Of a stretch of 64,000 nucleotides of DNA, positions 1-9,005 are shown piece after piece. A model generated the notes under the pieces. It was not told the origin of the DNA. It searched no databases and saw only the letters and a list, made by a program, of their open reading frames with translations. Source of the DNA: Ancrocorticia sp. (GTDB lineage Bacteria > Actinomycetota > Actinomycetes > Actinomycetales > Actinomycetaceae); NCBI GenBank assembly GCA_022648165.1, contig JALCLX010000006.1, positions 1 to 64,000 on the forward strand, read 5' to 3'. How positions within the stretch are numbered: position 1 is the first letter of the stretch; each line of letters opens with the position of its first letter. The translations under genes and the position numbers were made by a program.

Positions 1-242
1 CCCAAGTGCCATGACTCATGGTGAATTCTTGCGAGCGGATCATAAAAGCCGCCATAAGATCCGCCTTGCCCAGCGGGTATTCGTCTTTCATAAACTGTGA
101 GTACCGGGCTTGCCTGTCTTCGCATCTCAATTCGAGTTCCCCAAGCATGGCATACAGGTCTAACTCACGTTTCTGGTCACAATGGCTACCCCTATGGCTA
201 CCCCTCAGCACCCCGAGTATCAGGCATACGATTATTGGCATG
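1..242 (-). CDS. partial ORF of unknown function, runs off the left edge
   Basis: The minus strand is open from an ATG at 242 (sharing its CATG with the integrase start) to the window edge. The stretch after about 177 reads like real coding sequence, rich in charged residues (LDLYAMLGELELRC, KADLMAAFMIRSQEF). The codons before it translate the 12-bp repeat as RGSHRGSH, so the true start may be the ATG at 148. No family is recognised. It could be the first gene of an element to which the neighbouring recombinase belongs. Its 3' end is outside the window, so existence and function are uncertain. Confidence 0.3.
178..207 (+). repeat. direct repeat upstream of integrase (copy 1)
   Basis: The 10-mer ATGGCTACCC occurs twice in tandem with a 12-bp period. 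The whole block recurs in the same orientation at 1471-1496, just after the integrase gene, with one indel and two mismatches. Such paired short repeats beside a tyrosine recombinase gene suggest arm-type binding sites or ends of a small mobile unit. They are direct, not inverted, so recombination between them would delete the integrase rather than flip it. Confidence 0.7.
227..239 (+). promoter_or_regulatory. -10 box of a probable leaderless integrase transcript
   Basis: TACGAT at 227-232 lies 7 nt before the ATG at 240, and no Shine-Dalgarno sequence is visible. The same TANNNT plus 6-7 nt arrangement precedes many genes in this window. Confidence 0.45.
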
Positions 243-1457
243 TCTGAGGGAAAGCAGCGAGGCAAGGGCACTGGTTCTATCTATCGGAATTCGCGAGGGC
301 AATGGGTAGCCTCGATTGAGGCTGGGTGGACAGAACGGGGAACTCGTCGTCGTATTACACTGAAGGCGCGCACAGAAGCTGCCGTGCGGCACCGCCTTGC
401 CGAGGCCCAGAAGCTCATTGAAGCGGGAGGTATTTCGGCACAGTCGTTCTGCAGTATCACAATGAAATGTTGGGCAGACCGGTGGCTGGAACAGCGTCAA
501 CTCATTGTGCGGCCTGGTACGTATGTTTCCGACCGCGCAGGTGTACACCGATGGATAGTTCCAACCATCGGCCATATCCGGCTTGAAGCCTTGACCCCGA
601 GAGACATCCGGAAAGTGGCGGCCGCACAAGAATCAGCTGGGCTTGCCTTGCCCACGATGCAGCGCACCCACGCAGTCCTCGGAAAACTTCTGTCCGATGC
701 TGTTGCCGAAGGATATAGAGTTCCACAACGCGCTCGGGAGGCCGGTAGTCCAGGTGTTGGAGCCTCTCCTCGGCAGCCTCTAGGCGCACAGGATGCCACA
801 AGAATCCTCTCTGTGGCTGCCCACCGCCCAGACGCATCGCGATGGTTTGCCGCCCTCCTCCAAGGGCTACGCCCTGCGGAGGCGCTAGGCCTGACGTGGG
901 ATATGGTGGATCTCGACGCCGCAACGATCACGTTGGCGTGGCAGCTCAAAGCGTTGCCTTATATTCAATTCCGAGAACCCGAAAGCGGTTTCCGCGTTCC
1001 CAGGGGCTTTGAATATCGCCAGATTCATGGCGCATACCACCTAGTCCGTCCCAAAACACGCGCTGGGAACCGCGTCATCCCGCTTGTTCCGAGGCTTGTG
1101 AGCGAGCTGGAATCGTGGGCACGCCATGCACCGCGATCAGAGTGCGGGCTTGTGTGGCCGCGTGAAGACGGTACTCCGCGCTCCGCCGAATTCGACCGCC
1201 GGCAGTGGTATGAAATCGCGGAGGAAGCCGGTGTGACGGTCACTCTTCCAGATGGCAGCACAAGAAGGCCACTCTTGTACGAGGCGCGGCATACGACGGC
1301 GACCTTACTTCTTGCCAACGGAACGGACGAAACCACTATTAAAGCTGTGCTGGGCCATTCCTCAGTACTTAGCACGCAGTCGTATCTGCATACAGATACA
1401 ACGCGCACGCGCGCAGCTTTGGCTGCTGCCGCGAAATTGGTCGGGCTCGGTGAGTAA
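240..1457 (+). CDS. int: tyrosine recombinase / phage-type integrase
   Basis: A 405-residue site-specific recombinase. It has an N-terminal AP2-like DNA-binding segment (GSIYRNSRGQWVASIEAG), a SAM-like core-binding region, and a C-terminal catalytic domain. Catalytic-type residues are visible: Arg in LRPAEAL near residue 211, the RH pair in YEARHTTAT near 350, His in LGHSS near 372 and the nucleophile Tyr in SYLHTD near 382. An upstream in-frame ATG at 18 exists, but ATG 240 follows a -10 box by 7 nt and gives the usual family length. Direct repeats flank the gene. It sits immediately before a 5'-truncated pglX, so it either belongs to an element inserted in pglX or once shuffled it. It looks intact. 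Confidence 0.92.
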   Translation: MSEGKQRGKGTGSIYRNSRGQWVASIEAGWTERGTRRRITLKARTEAAVRHRLAEAQKLIEAGGISAQSFCSITMKCWADRWLEQRQLIVRPGTYVSDRAGVHRWIVPTIGHIRLEALTPRDIRKVAAAQESAGLALPTMQRTHAVLGKLLSDAVAEGYRVPQRAREAGSPGVGASPRQPLGAQDATRILSVAAHRPDASRWFAALLQGLRPAEALGLTWDMVDLDAATITLAWQLKALPYIQFREPESGFRVPRGFEYRQIHGAYHLVRPKTRAGNRVIPLVPRLVSELESWARHAPRSECGLVWPREDGTPRSAEFDRRQWYEIAEEAGVTVTLPDGSTRRPLLYEARHTTATLLLANGTDETTIKAVLGHSSVLSTQSYLHTDTTRTRAALAAAAKLVGLGE

Positions 1458-1470
1458 ACTTAGGCATGCG

Positions 1471-1500
1471 CACATGGCTACCCCAATGGCTACCCTTGGG
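1471..1500 (+). repeat. direct repeat downstream of integrase (copy 2)
   Basis: Second copy of the ATGGCTACCC-type tandem block, same orientation as 178-207. It begins 13 bp after the integrase stop codon and ends about 20 bp before the truncated pglX reading frame. It therefore lies where an attachment-site arm would be expected if the recombinase element joined the BREX operon here. Confidence 0.7.
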
Positions 1501-1519
1501 TACGTGCGGGCACTAATCG

Positions 1520-2584
1520 ATGGCGAAAACAGACGCCCCTAATACTTTCTGGAAGGCAACTGGAGTGAAGACACTTGAACAGCTCGCTGTGGAACACAGA
1601 GAAGAATGGGCTCAACGTTCGCGCACGCAGCAGCGGCTGGAGATCGAGAACAACCAGGCTGTCGCTAAGCTCTACGACCTAGAGGATGAAATCAACTCCG
1701 ATGTTCCACTCGAACGCGTCTCACTCACCAACAACTCGGCATTCCGCTGGCCGGACAAGACGCAAGAAGAACGGGACACATTGTTCATCCAATCCGCTAT
1801 TGCTGACGTGGTTTCTTATGCCGTCGGTTGCATGTTTGGCCGCTACAGCTTGGATAAACCGGGCCTTATCCTGGCAGACCAGGGCGCCACGGTACAGGAC
1901 TACCTAGCGCAAGTACCACAGCCCACCTTCATGCCAGACGCGGACAACGTGCTACCGATCGTCGATGGCGACTGGTTTGAGGACGACGTCGTCGCCAAAT
2001 TCCGCGAGTTCTTGCGGGTCACGTTTGGCGAGGAACACTTCGAGGAGAACCTGCGGTTCGTAGAAGAATCGTTGGGCGTACAGACATTACGCGACTACTT
2101 CATTACAGGGAAAGGCAAATCGAAGTTTTATGAGGATCACGTTCAACGTTACAAGAAACGGCCAATCTATTGGATGTTCTCCAGCCCCAAGGGTTCCTTC
2201 AATGCGTTGATCTACATGCATCGGTACACGCCTTCCACAGTCTCGGCGGTTCTCAACGAGTATCTGCGTGAATATGAGGCGAAGCTCAACGTCAGCCTCC
2301 AAAACCTGGAACGTGACGCGAACAGTGGGAAGCTCCCCAGCAGGGGGGCTGCCGCAAAAGAGGCTGAACGCCTTCGCAAGATTTCTATAGAACTCAGTGA
2401 ATACGAACATGATGTGCTCTATCCACTAGCGTCGCGGCGCCTGGAGATTGATTTGGACGATGGCGTTCTAGTGAATTATCTGCGCTTTGGGAAGGCGCTC
2501 AAGGATATTGGACTTGAAAAGGAACGAAAGAAAGTAGAAGAGTGGACGTGGCCAAAGCACAAACTGGAGCCTGAAGATGCCTGA
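1520..2584 (+). CDS. pglX: 5'-truncated BREX methyltransferase PglX (C-terminal third only)
   Basis: 354 residues matching the conserved C-terminal part of BREX type 1 PglX, including the GCMFGRYSLD / PGLILADQG stretch and the KKRPIYWMFSSPKGSFNALIY block, ending in a coiled coil and IDLDDGV. Full-length PglX is about 1,200 residues. The N-terminal methyltransferase domain (NPPY-type motif) and recognition region are absent. The frame is closed upstream by a TAA at 1514-1516, so it cannot extend through the integrase. No Shine-Dalgarno sequence precedes the ATG. The gene overlaps the next one by 8 nt, so the operon structure is retained. PglX normally methylates host DNA for BREX self-marking; this fragment cannot do so. 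Confidence 0.85.
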   Translation: MAKTDAPNTFWKATGVKTLEQLAVEHREEWAQRSRTQQRLEIENNQAVAKLYDLEDEINSDVPLERVSLTNNSAFRWPDKTQEERDTLFIQSAIADVVSYAVGCMFGRYSLDKPGLILADQGATVQDYLAQVPQPTFMPDADNVLPIVDGDWFEDDVVAKFREFLRVTFGEEHFEENLRFVEESLGVQTLRDYFITGKGKSKFYEDHVQRYKKRPIYWMFSSPKGSFNALIYMHRYTPSTVSAVLNEYLREYEAKLNVSLQNLERDANSGKLPSRGAAAKEAERLRKISIELSEYEHDVLYPLASRRLEIDLDDGVLVNYLRFGKALKDIGLEKERKKVEEWTWPKHKLEPEDA

Positions 2585-2909
2585 GTGGCTGAACCTTGAT
2601 GCCCACGGCTATGTGACTGCGCATGAGGGTAAAACTCTTGAGTTTAAACGTGATCTATCTTCACCAACTAAGTTGTTGCGAACGATCGTCGCCTTTGCAA
2701 ATATGGAGTTTCTCCTCAAACATGCCTACAAGACGTCCGAGTTTGGCGAGGTTAAGCGGCGCGACGTTTACTCGATACCAGTGGAAGCAATCCGCGAAGT
2801 TATCGTCAATGCCATTGTCCATGCCAATTATGGCGAGCGCGGGACCCCGATCCGGGTCGGATTCTATGACGACCGCATCCAAGTGGACAGACAGGAGAGT
2901 AACAAATGA
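2577..2909 (+). pseudogene. gutted AlbA_2-type ATP-binding protein gene
   Basis: 110 codons join two parts of a Schlafen/AlbA_2-family ATP-binding protein normally about 400 residues or more. Residues 1-42 resemble the AlbA_2 start (LEFKRDLSSPTKLLRTIVAFAN). The text then jumps to the GHKL-type ATP-binding core (VYSIPVEAIREVIVNAIVHANY) and stops soon after. The middle and C-terminus are missing although the frame stays open. ATG 2577 overlaps the pglX fragment's end by 8 nt, and its stop overlaps the pglZ start (ATGA at 2906), so coupling through the operon survives. Such genes occur as BREX accessories. Function is presumably lost. Confidence 0.7.
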
Positions 2910-5401
2910 GCTCACTCACCTCGGTGCTCCCATACCTCGAAGAACAATTCACTTCACAGCGTCTAGTCTTTTGGCACGACCCCGAAAGCGACTATCTGGA
3001 AGATATTGATTCAATAGAGCTGCCAGACGTCACCGTTCTTGTAGTAGCCACCAACGAATTTGGGCTTAAGTATCGAATACTGCAGGAGGAACCTCACACC
3101 AAGTTCCTCATCTATCGAAACGGCACCATACCGGCGGAGATAGACAATTGGTTCCTTGACCTAGAATTGGCATACGGCGTATTCAGCGCTGATCGCACGG
3201 CATTACTCTGCCGTGATCTGGAACTGGCAGATGAAAACATTGCCATGGTACTTGAGCCCTACCAAAAGTTCTTCCGCTCAGGGAAACGAACCCAAGCCCT
3301 CAAAGCGCTTTTGAAACCAGACGATTCGGCCGATACAGTCCAGGCCAAGATGTGTGCCGTCTTATTGGGACAAACTGAACACAGCCTGCTGGAACTGATG
3401 CGCACGTTATTGAGCGAGAACGCGCACGGGGACGATTCGAAGTACCAATTGCTGCGTGAATATGGCCTGCTGGATTTTCATTGGCGTGGAGTGAAAAGGA
3501 TCTACGGTTATACTGCGGCAGCCCCAAGCATCGATGACTTTGTGCTGTGGATGTTTCGCCACGCTATTGATGACTTCAACAGCAATCAGCCAAACGAGTT
3601 CCGTCGGATTCAACTTGATTTCGAAAACCTGCGAAATGACCGGCGCAGCATGGCAGCACTCAAAACACTAGCCAGGCGCGCAGCACGTGACTTGGACTAC
3701 GCCAACACAATCCAAGATTCCAGTATTCCATCTCTCATTAGCAAGGATGTTTTCGAAGAGACTGAGCGGAAGATTATCAGCGCGTTAGCAAAACAAGTTT
3801 CTGATAGGACGATTAGCGCTCGGGAAGTTTCTGAGACTATCCGGCGCCGTCAATCCAGCATATGGGCGGATGATTATCGAGACCTCTATACAGCGATTGG
3901 CGCTGCATCTGAACTGCTTTCTCACTTAGCTAGTGATTCTTTTGAGATCCCCTCCTTTGATGATGGGCTGCAAAAGTACCAGCGAGAGTGGTTCCGGATA
4001 GACCAGCTTTACCGCCACTTCCAAGCAGCCTTGCGTACTGATGAACGCAGCGGTGCGGTAGATATGCTACGAAGCGAAATTGAGGCTCGTTACGTCAACA
4101 AGTATCTATTCGAGCTCGGTACACAATGGCAACACCACGTAGATGCCGCCAAAACATGGCAGTCACATACTCTGCCCCTGCAATCTGCCTTCTATCACGA
4201 TTGGGTAGAACCGATTATTGGCAAGGGAACGAAGAAGGCAGTTGTTATCGTCTCCGATGCTATGCGCTACGAAGTCGCGGACGAACTCGGTACCCGTATT
4301 CGGCAAGAAGATCGCTTTGACGCCACTGTAGATGCGATACTAGGAGTCTTGCCGAGCTACACCCAACTCGGCATGGCGGCACTTCTGCCACATCGGACAC
4401 TTGCGTTTTCCGAAGATGGAGACCCTGTGCTGGTTGATGGTGAGCGCTCCGACGGCACCGCGAACCGCAACAAAATACTCGAAACAGTAGATGGTTACGC
4501 GATCCAGGCCGAGGATATCTTGGCGATGAACAATAAAGACCTCAAACGGCTTTACACAGAGCATCACGTGTTCTACGTATTTCACAACGGAATAGACGCA
4601 GCAGGTGACAAGGCATCAACGGAGCGTTCTGTTTTTGAGGCAGCTAAGACGGCTATCGACACCCTGGTTAAGTTGGTAAAGAAGCTAGCGAGTGCAAATG
4701 CAACAAACATCTTTGTGACCACAGATCACGGTTTTCTGTACCAAGAGAGCCCCTTGGCGGACGCCGGCTATCTTTCGACCAAACCTTCCGGCGATAACTG
4801 TGTAGTGATCAACCGCCGTTACGTTCTGGGGCGGGGTTTGAAGGAAGATCCTGCATTTGCGCTTTTTGAGCCGCAACAATTGGGATTGGGAGGTGACCTG
4901 CAAGTGCAGATCCCCAAGTCGATACATCGGCTACGCTTGAAAGGCTCTGGCTCAAGATATGTCCATGGTGGGGCGGCGCTTCAAGAGGTCGTGATACCGG
5001 TGGTAGCAGTCAACAAGAAGCGTAAGAGTGACGTCCGCGAGGTCAACGTCGAGGTGCTGCCCGAAACGGACAAGATCACAACCGGACAGCTGGTAGTGAA
5101 GCTCTATCAAAGCGAACCAGTGAACGAAAAAGTTCAACCACGCACGCTCCGGGCAGGCCTTTATGCTGGTGAAACGCTCATTTCAAACCAGCCTGAACTA
5201 ACCTTTGATCAAGCGTCTGACGACGTGCGGGATAGATATCAAAACGCAAAGATTCTGCTCGGCAAAGAGGCCGACGCGTTCAATAACCATCAAGTGGAAT
5301 TCCGGCTAGAAGAAAGGATTCCAAACACCACAAATTGGCGGGTCTATCAACGAGCCTCATATATGTTGCGCCGCTCATTTACCACCGATTTCGATTTCTA
5401 G
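2906..5401 (+). CDS. pglZ: BREX-1 phosphatase-like protein PglZ
   Basis: 831 residues, full length for BREX type 1 PglZ, a core anti-phage component of the alkaline-phosphatase superfamily. The C-terminal half carries the metal-site motifs VIVSDAMRYE (about residue 449) and TTDHGF (about residue 604). The N-terminal half is helical. It starts with an ATGA overlap with the preceding remnant and has AGGAG 8 nt upstream. brxL follows 15 bp downstream. The frame is uninterrupted, in contrast to the two upstream genes. BREX blocks phage replication with BrxC, PglX and BrxL; BrxA, BrxB and BrxC are not in the window. Confidence 0.95.
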   Translation: MSSLTSVLPYLEEQFTSQRLVFWHDPESDYLEDIDSIELPDVTVLVVATNEFGLKYRILQEEPHTKFLIYRNGTIPAEIDNWFLDLELAYGVFSADRTALLCRDLELADENIAMVLEPYQKFFRSGKRTQALKALLKPDDSADTVQAKMCAVLLGQTEHSLLELMRTLLSENAHGDDSKYQLLREYGLLDFHWRGVKRIYGYTAAAPSIDDFVLWMFRHAIDDFNSNQPNEFRRIQLDFENLRNDRRSMAALKTLARRAARDLDYANTIQDSSIPSLISKDVFEETERKIISALAKQVSDRTISAREVSETIRRRQSSIWADDYRDLYTAIGAASELLSHLASDSFEIPSFDDGLQKYQREWFRIDQLYRHFQAALRTDERSGAVDMLRSEIEARYVNKYLFELGTQWQHHVDAAKTWQSHTLPLQSAFYHDWVEPIIGKGTKKAVVIVSDAMRYEVADELGTRIRQEDRFDATVDAILGVLPSYTQLGMAALLPHRTLAFSEDGDPVLVDGERSDGTANRNKILETVDGYAIQAEDILAMNNKDLKRLYTEHHVFYVFHNGIDAAGDKASTERSVFEAAKTAIDTLVKLVKKLASANATNIFVTTDHGFLYQESPLADAGYLSTKPSGDNCVVINRRYVLGRGLKEDPAFALFEPQQLGLGGDLQVQIPKSIHRLRLKGSGSRYVHGGAALQEVVIPVVAVNKKRKSDVREVNVEVLPETDKITTGQLVVKLYQSEPVNEKVQPRTLRAGLYAGETLISNQPELTFDQASDDVRDRYQNAKILLGKEADAFNNHQVEFRLEERIPNTTNWRVYQRASYMLRRSFTTDFDF

Positions 5402-5416
5402 GAGGAGCGCATCGAC

Positions 5417-7615
5417 ATGGACGTTTCAGACCTGGATCCAACAAGCACTATCAGTGCGGAGACTCACGACGCAGAATTGAACCACCCACAACAGAGCGAA
5501 CTGGACCAAAAGATCAACCGGTATTTCCCCGGCGTCGTCGTTCGCAAAGATTTAGTGAGAGCGGTCAAGGGCAATGCGATCGTTCCCTCCTATGTGCTGG
5601 AATACCTGTTGGGGCAATATGCGGCATCTGATGATGAAGCCACCATTCGGGCAGGGATTGAAGCGGTGCGGAAGATTCTGGCCGCCCACTACGTTCACCG
5701 CAACGAATCCGAGCTAGTTAAATCGATGATCCGAGAAAAGGGACGCCACCGAATCATAGACAGAGTCAACGTAGTACTCAACGAAAAGGCAGACACCTAC
5801 GAAGCTTCGTTCGAAAACCTGGGAATTCGTGGGGTGATTATCGATCCAGATACCGTCAAAGCGAATAAAAAACTGCTGGTGGGCGGCGTGTGGTGCATCT
5901 GCGACATCGAATACTCTCATTCTGATGATCCACGAGTAGTGCCCTGGATCTTAGGCTCACTCAAGCCAATCCAGATGTCGAGTTTCGATTTTGACGGGTA
6001 CTTAGCTGCTCGGCGCGAGTTCACAAATGATGAATGGGTAGATCTTCTCATCCAGACCATTGGCTTCAATCCAAAAATGTTCGGGCGCCGGGCAAAGCTG
6101 CTCCAACTTGTACGGCTTATTCCTTTCGTAGAGCGCAACTATAACCTCATCGAACTTGGGCCCAAGGGAACCGGAAAGTCTCACATATTTTCCGAATTCT
6201 CACCCCATGGAATGCTGATCTCCGGTGGCGAAGTGACGGTTCCAAAGCTATTCGTGAACAACTCCAACGGAAAAATTGGTTTGGTCGGCTACTGGGACGT
6301 GGTGGCATTCGATGAGTTCGCGGGCAAGAAGAAGCGCACAGACAAGGCGCTTGTCGACATCATGAAGAACTACATGGCGAACAAGTCTTTCTCACGCGGT
6401 ACACAAACCATGGGTGCAGAGGCATCCATGGTTTTCGTTGGCAACACCTCACATACAGTGCCCTATATGCTCAAGAACTCAGATCTGTTTGATGAGCTTC
6501 CGGATGCGTACCATGACTCTGCATTCCTGGATCGTCTGCACTGCTACATTCCCGGCTGGGAAGTAGATACGATCCGCAGTGAGATGTTTTCCAGTGGATA
6601 CGGATTCGTAGTTGATTACATGGCAGAAGTTCTGCGATCAATGCGCAACAGCGATTTTTCTGACAAGTATCAGAGGTATTGCACTCTCGGATCTGCGATC
6701 TCTACGCGCGACAGAGACGGCATTCACAAGACGTTCTCCGGACTGATGAAGATCATCTACCCAACAGGAGAAGCCACTGAAGACGAGATTCAAGAGCTCC
6801 TGCGCTTTGCGATCGAAGGGCGTAAGCGGGTGAAGGACCAGATTCTGCGCGTTGACGCGACCTTTGATCCCGTCAAGTTCGGGTATTCCGACAGAGCAGG
6901 TGGCTGGCATCCGGTCACTACCGTGGAAGAGAACGAATATCCTGCGTTCTATTATCTGGGCCGCACGGTTGCACCACCCGAAGATGGATCTGGTGAATGG
7001 GAATCCTCTGCGAAATCAGACGCATCGGTTGCTACGGTGCAAGGAGAATCCGGCTTACTGGATAATGCAGCAGGCCAAGCTGACGCCACGGAACAGGACC
7101 GTACGAATGCTCCGTATGAGGCTCCCTTATTCGAAGGACAACGCGACTACGCAGAGAATCAACGCGGCGTATCGTATGAGGCTCTCTTCTTGCCGTATCT
7201 GCGTGGTGCAACTCAGATTGAAATCCACGATCCATACATTCGGCAACCTCATCAAGGGCGCAACTTGGTGGAGTTCCTGGAGCTTGTTGCCTCTGCCAAG
7301 GATCCCGCAGACGAGGTTACATTCACCCTCTATACTGTCGCCGACGACGATCCGGAATACCGACGGCGCCAACTACAAATGTTGAGAGATATACAAATAA
7401 GTGCGGCGCAGGAGGGCATCACCGTTAGTTTTGCGCAGGAAGCTGGCGCACACGACCGCTGGATCCATACCAATACCGGTTGGAGAATCAACCTCGGACG
7501 CGGCCTCGACATATTCCAAAAGTCGGACACTGGATGGTTTGATCTTGGGACCAGCCGCCAAGAATTTCGGCAGGTCAAAGCATTTGGTGTTACCTACATC
7601 AGGGAAGCTAAATAG
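5417..7615 (+). CDS. brxL: BREX Lon-like AAA+ protein BrxL
   Basis: 732 residues, closely matching BREX type 1 BrxL. After a 28-residue acidic leader come the conserved DQKINRYFPGVVVRKDLVR region, an AAA+ core with Walker A GPKGTGKSH (about residue 247) and Walker B VVAFDEFAG (about 295), and the DRDGIHKTFSGLMKI block. The C-terminal domain begins at YLRGATQIEIHDPYIR. BrxL is a DNA-binding AAA+ ring needed for BREX phage exclusion. GGAGGAG lies 9 nt before the ATG, and the gene follows pglZ directly. Residues about 510-575, between core and C-terminal domain, are low-complexity. It appears intact and is the last gene of the BREX operon. Confidence 0.95.
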   Translation: MDVSDLDPTSTISAETHDAELNHPQQSELDQKINRYFPGVVVRKDLVRAVKGNAIVPSYVLEYLLGQYAASDDEATIRAGIEAVRKILAAHYVHRNESELVKSMIREKGRHRIIDRVNVVLNEKADTYEASFENLGIRGVIIDPDTVKANKKLLVGGVWCICDIEYSHSDDPRVVPWILGSLKPIQMSSFDFDGYLAARREFTNDEWVDLLIQTIGFNPKMFGRRAKLLQLVRLIPFVERNYNLIELGPKGTGKSHIFSEFSPHGMLISGGEVTVPKLFVNNSNGKIGLVGYWDVVAFDEFAGKKKRTDKALVDIMKNYMANKSFSRGTQTMGAEASMVFVGNTSHTVPYMLKNSDLFDELPDAYHDSAFLDRLHCYIPGWEVDTIRSEMFSSGYGFVVDYMAEVLRSMRNSDFSDKYQRYCTLGSAISTRDRDGIHKTFSGLMKIIYPTGEATEDEIQELLRFAIEGRKRVKDQILRVDATFDPVKFGYSDRAGGWHPVTTVEENEYPAFYYLGRTVAPPEDGSGEWESSAKSDASVATVQGESGLLDNAAGQADATEQDRTNAPYEAPLFEGQRDYAENQRGVSYEALFLPYLRGATQIEIHDPYIRQPHQGRNLVEFLELVASAKDPADEVTFTLYTVADDDPEYRRRQLQMLRDIQISAAQEGITVSFAQEAGAHDRWIHTNTGWRINLGRGLDIFQKSDTGWFDLGTSRQEFRQVKAFGVTYIREAK

Positions 7616-7939
7616 CGAAACCACGCGTATCAAGCAAAGCTGGCACCGTCGACACATCAAGACTTGGCTGCCTACTCCGTTGAGAGCGCGAGTTCAGCCG
7701 CCACTTCAATTATGTATAGCGTTCGCCGTGCCTATATCGGCATAGCGAACGCTATACATAATTGAAGGCACACAATCCGCCGCTCGCCAACCGCTTCCGA
7801 GAAGAACAAAGACTTACCGAGTGTAGATCTCGTGTAGTAGACGGTGAATTGATTGACCGTTTATCTGCGATGGGCGGAATCCTTGGAACGCCCGGCTCAA
7901 GTGCGCCTCCGGGAAACCAATGAGCCACCGGCCCATCAC
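7616..7939. other. gap after BREX operon
   Basis: No coding region is supported here. The only structure seen is the large palindrome at 7705-7768. The rest, about 7769-7939, shows no recognisable signal. Confidence 0.6.
7705..7768. repeat. perfect 23-bp inverted repeat with nested hairpin
   Basis: The left arm at 7705-7727 is the exact reverse complement of the right arm at 7746-7768. The 18-nt centre contains a second small stem (TGCC / GGCA). The arms are A+T-rich (ATTATGTATAGCG) and no T-run follows, so this is not a standard intrinsic terminator. It may be the footprint of a mobile element, a MITE, or a large operator. It lies 90 bp after brxL, at the edge of the BREX segment. Confidence 0.85.
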
Positions 7940-9005
7940 TCAGCTCCGCCGCGATCGCCGGATCGCGCTTGTCACGAAGGCGGCCGCTGCAATCAGAAAA
8001 ATAATGCCAACACAGGCAACCACGACAAGCCACAACGGAATCGCAGAACCCACCATTACCGGATAATCGAGTGCTACAGCATTTCCCTGATCATCCCATC
8101 CATCAAGCGTCAACGTGTGCTGCCCTACGGGCAGATCGTCAGGAAACGTCACCGTGGGGTGGTCACTGTTCCATCCTCACCAACAGTTGCTGCATCGGGC
8201 GTCCGCATAGAAGCAAACACCGCGATCATGACAGTGCTCCCAGGATCTAGTCCCTAAAGCGGGATCGTGACACTATCGCCTCCACGCACCTGCATTTTGT
8301 CGCCCTCAGCCATCGCGGAGCCATCGTCGTCGGTTGGGCGCAACTGGGCATTCAACGTGTGTTGCCTCCCCAACACCGGCGTCGTCACGCAAGTGCTCAA
8401 CCAGCCACCATCACTTGAGGAAATCACTGGATCCTTCAGCGGCTGCGCATCGTTGAAAGTAACCACGAGGCGCCGTCCAAACGCAATTTCTTGAGGATCC
8501 AAACGCCACACCATATCGTCTAACATATCCCCCAGTGGCGTTGCGAGAGAACTGCACGAGCCTTGGCTCGGTAACCACAACAAATCCGGATACGGCGAGA
8601 CGATGACGGGAGCGATAGCGCCATCGCGTTGCTCAATGCGCGCCGCAGTGTTTGCCTCCGCTACCACCTCGCGGTATACCTGCCTCTGCTACAGATAGAT
8701 GGACGATAGCGGGAAGCGCTTCGCCTGCAGCAGGTTCTTGCGCAAGCACCGTGCCAGTTGCCTGCGTCGCTTGGAATTCATCCGTGGTCACCACTTCGGC
8801 TCCCAGCAGACGGAGCGTATCGATAGCGTCCGTTTCCGACATTTCCACCAGATCCGGCACATTCGCCTCCACTGAAAGCGTCAGGGAAATGCTGCCATCT
8901 ACCGGTTCTCCGACAACAGGATCCTGGGCGACGACGGTGCCGCCGAGCCTGCGTGATCCTCACCCAATTACTGTATTTCGTCTCATTCGCGAACGTGTTG
9001 CTCAT
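7940..9005 (-). pseudogene. frameshifted PASTA-domain surface protein
   Basis: Pieces of one protein read in different minus-strand frames. They start from ATG 9005, then give two PASTA repeats (GTVVAQDPVVGEPVDG; VPDLVEMSETDAIDTLRLLG, about 8955-8690), an extracellular segment to 8254, a short segment around 8245-8160, and a C-terminal transmembrane helix (IPLWLVVVACVGIIFLIAAAAF) with an RRSRRS tail ending at 7940. At least three frameshifts separate them, near 8955, 8680-8700 and 8255, plus one near 8160. PASTA domains bind peptidoglycan or muropeptides, so the ancestor was probably a wall-facing membrane protein. It is clearly non-functional now. Confidence 0.7.

Noticed and set aside
178-1500. 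Invertible segment
   Set aside because: The repeats around the integrase are direct, not inverted, so they could excise but not flip the segment.
7705-7768. Intrinsic terminator of brxL
   Set aside because: Stems are A+T-rich and no T-run follows, so it does not meet the usual criteria. Kept as an unexplained palindrome.
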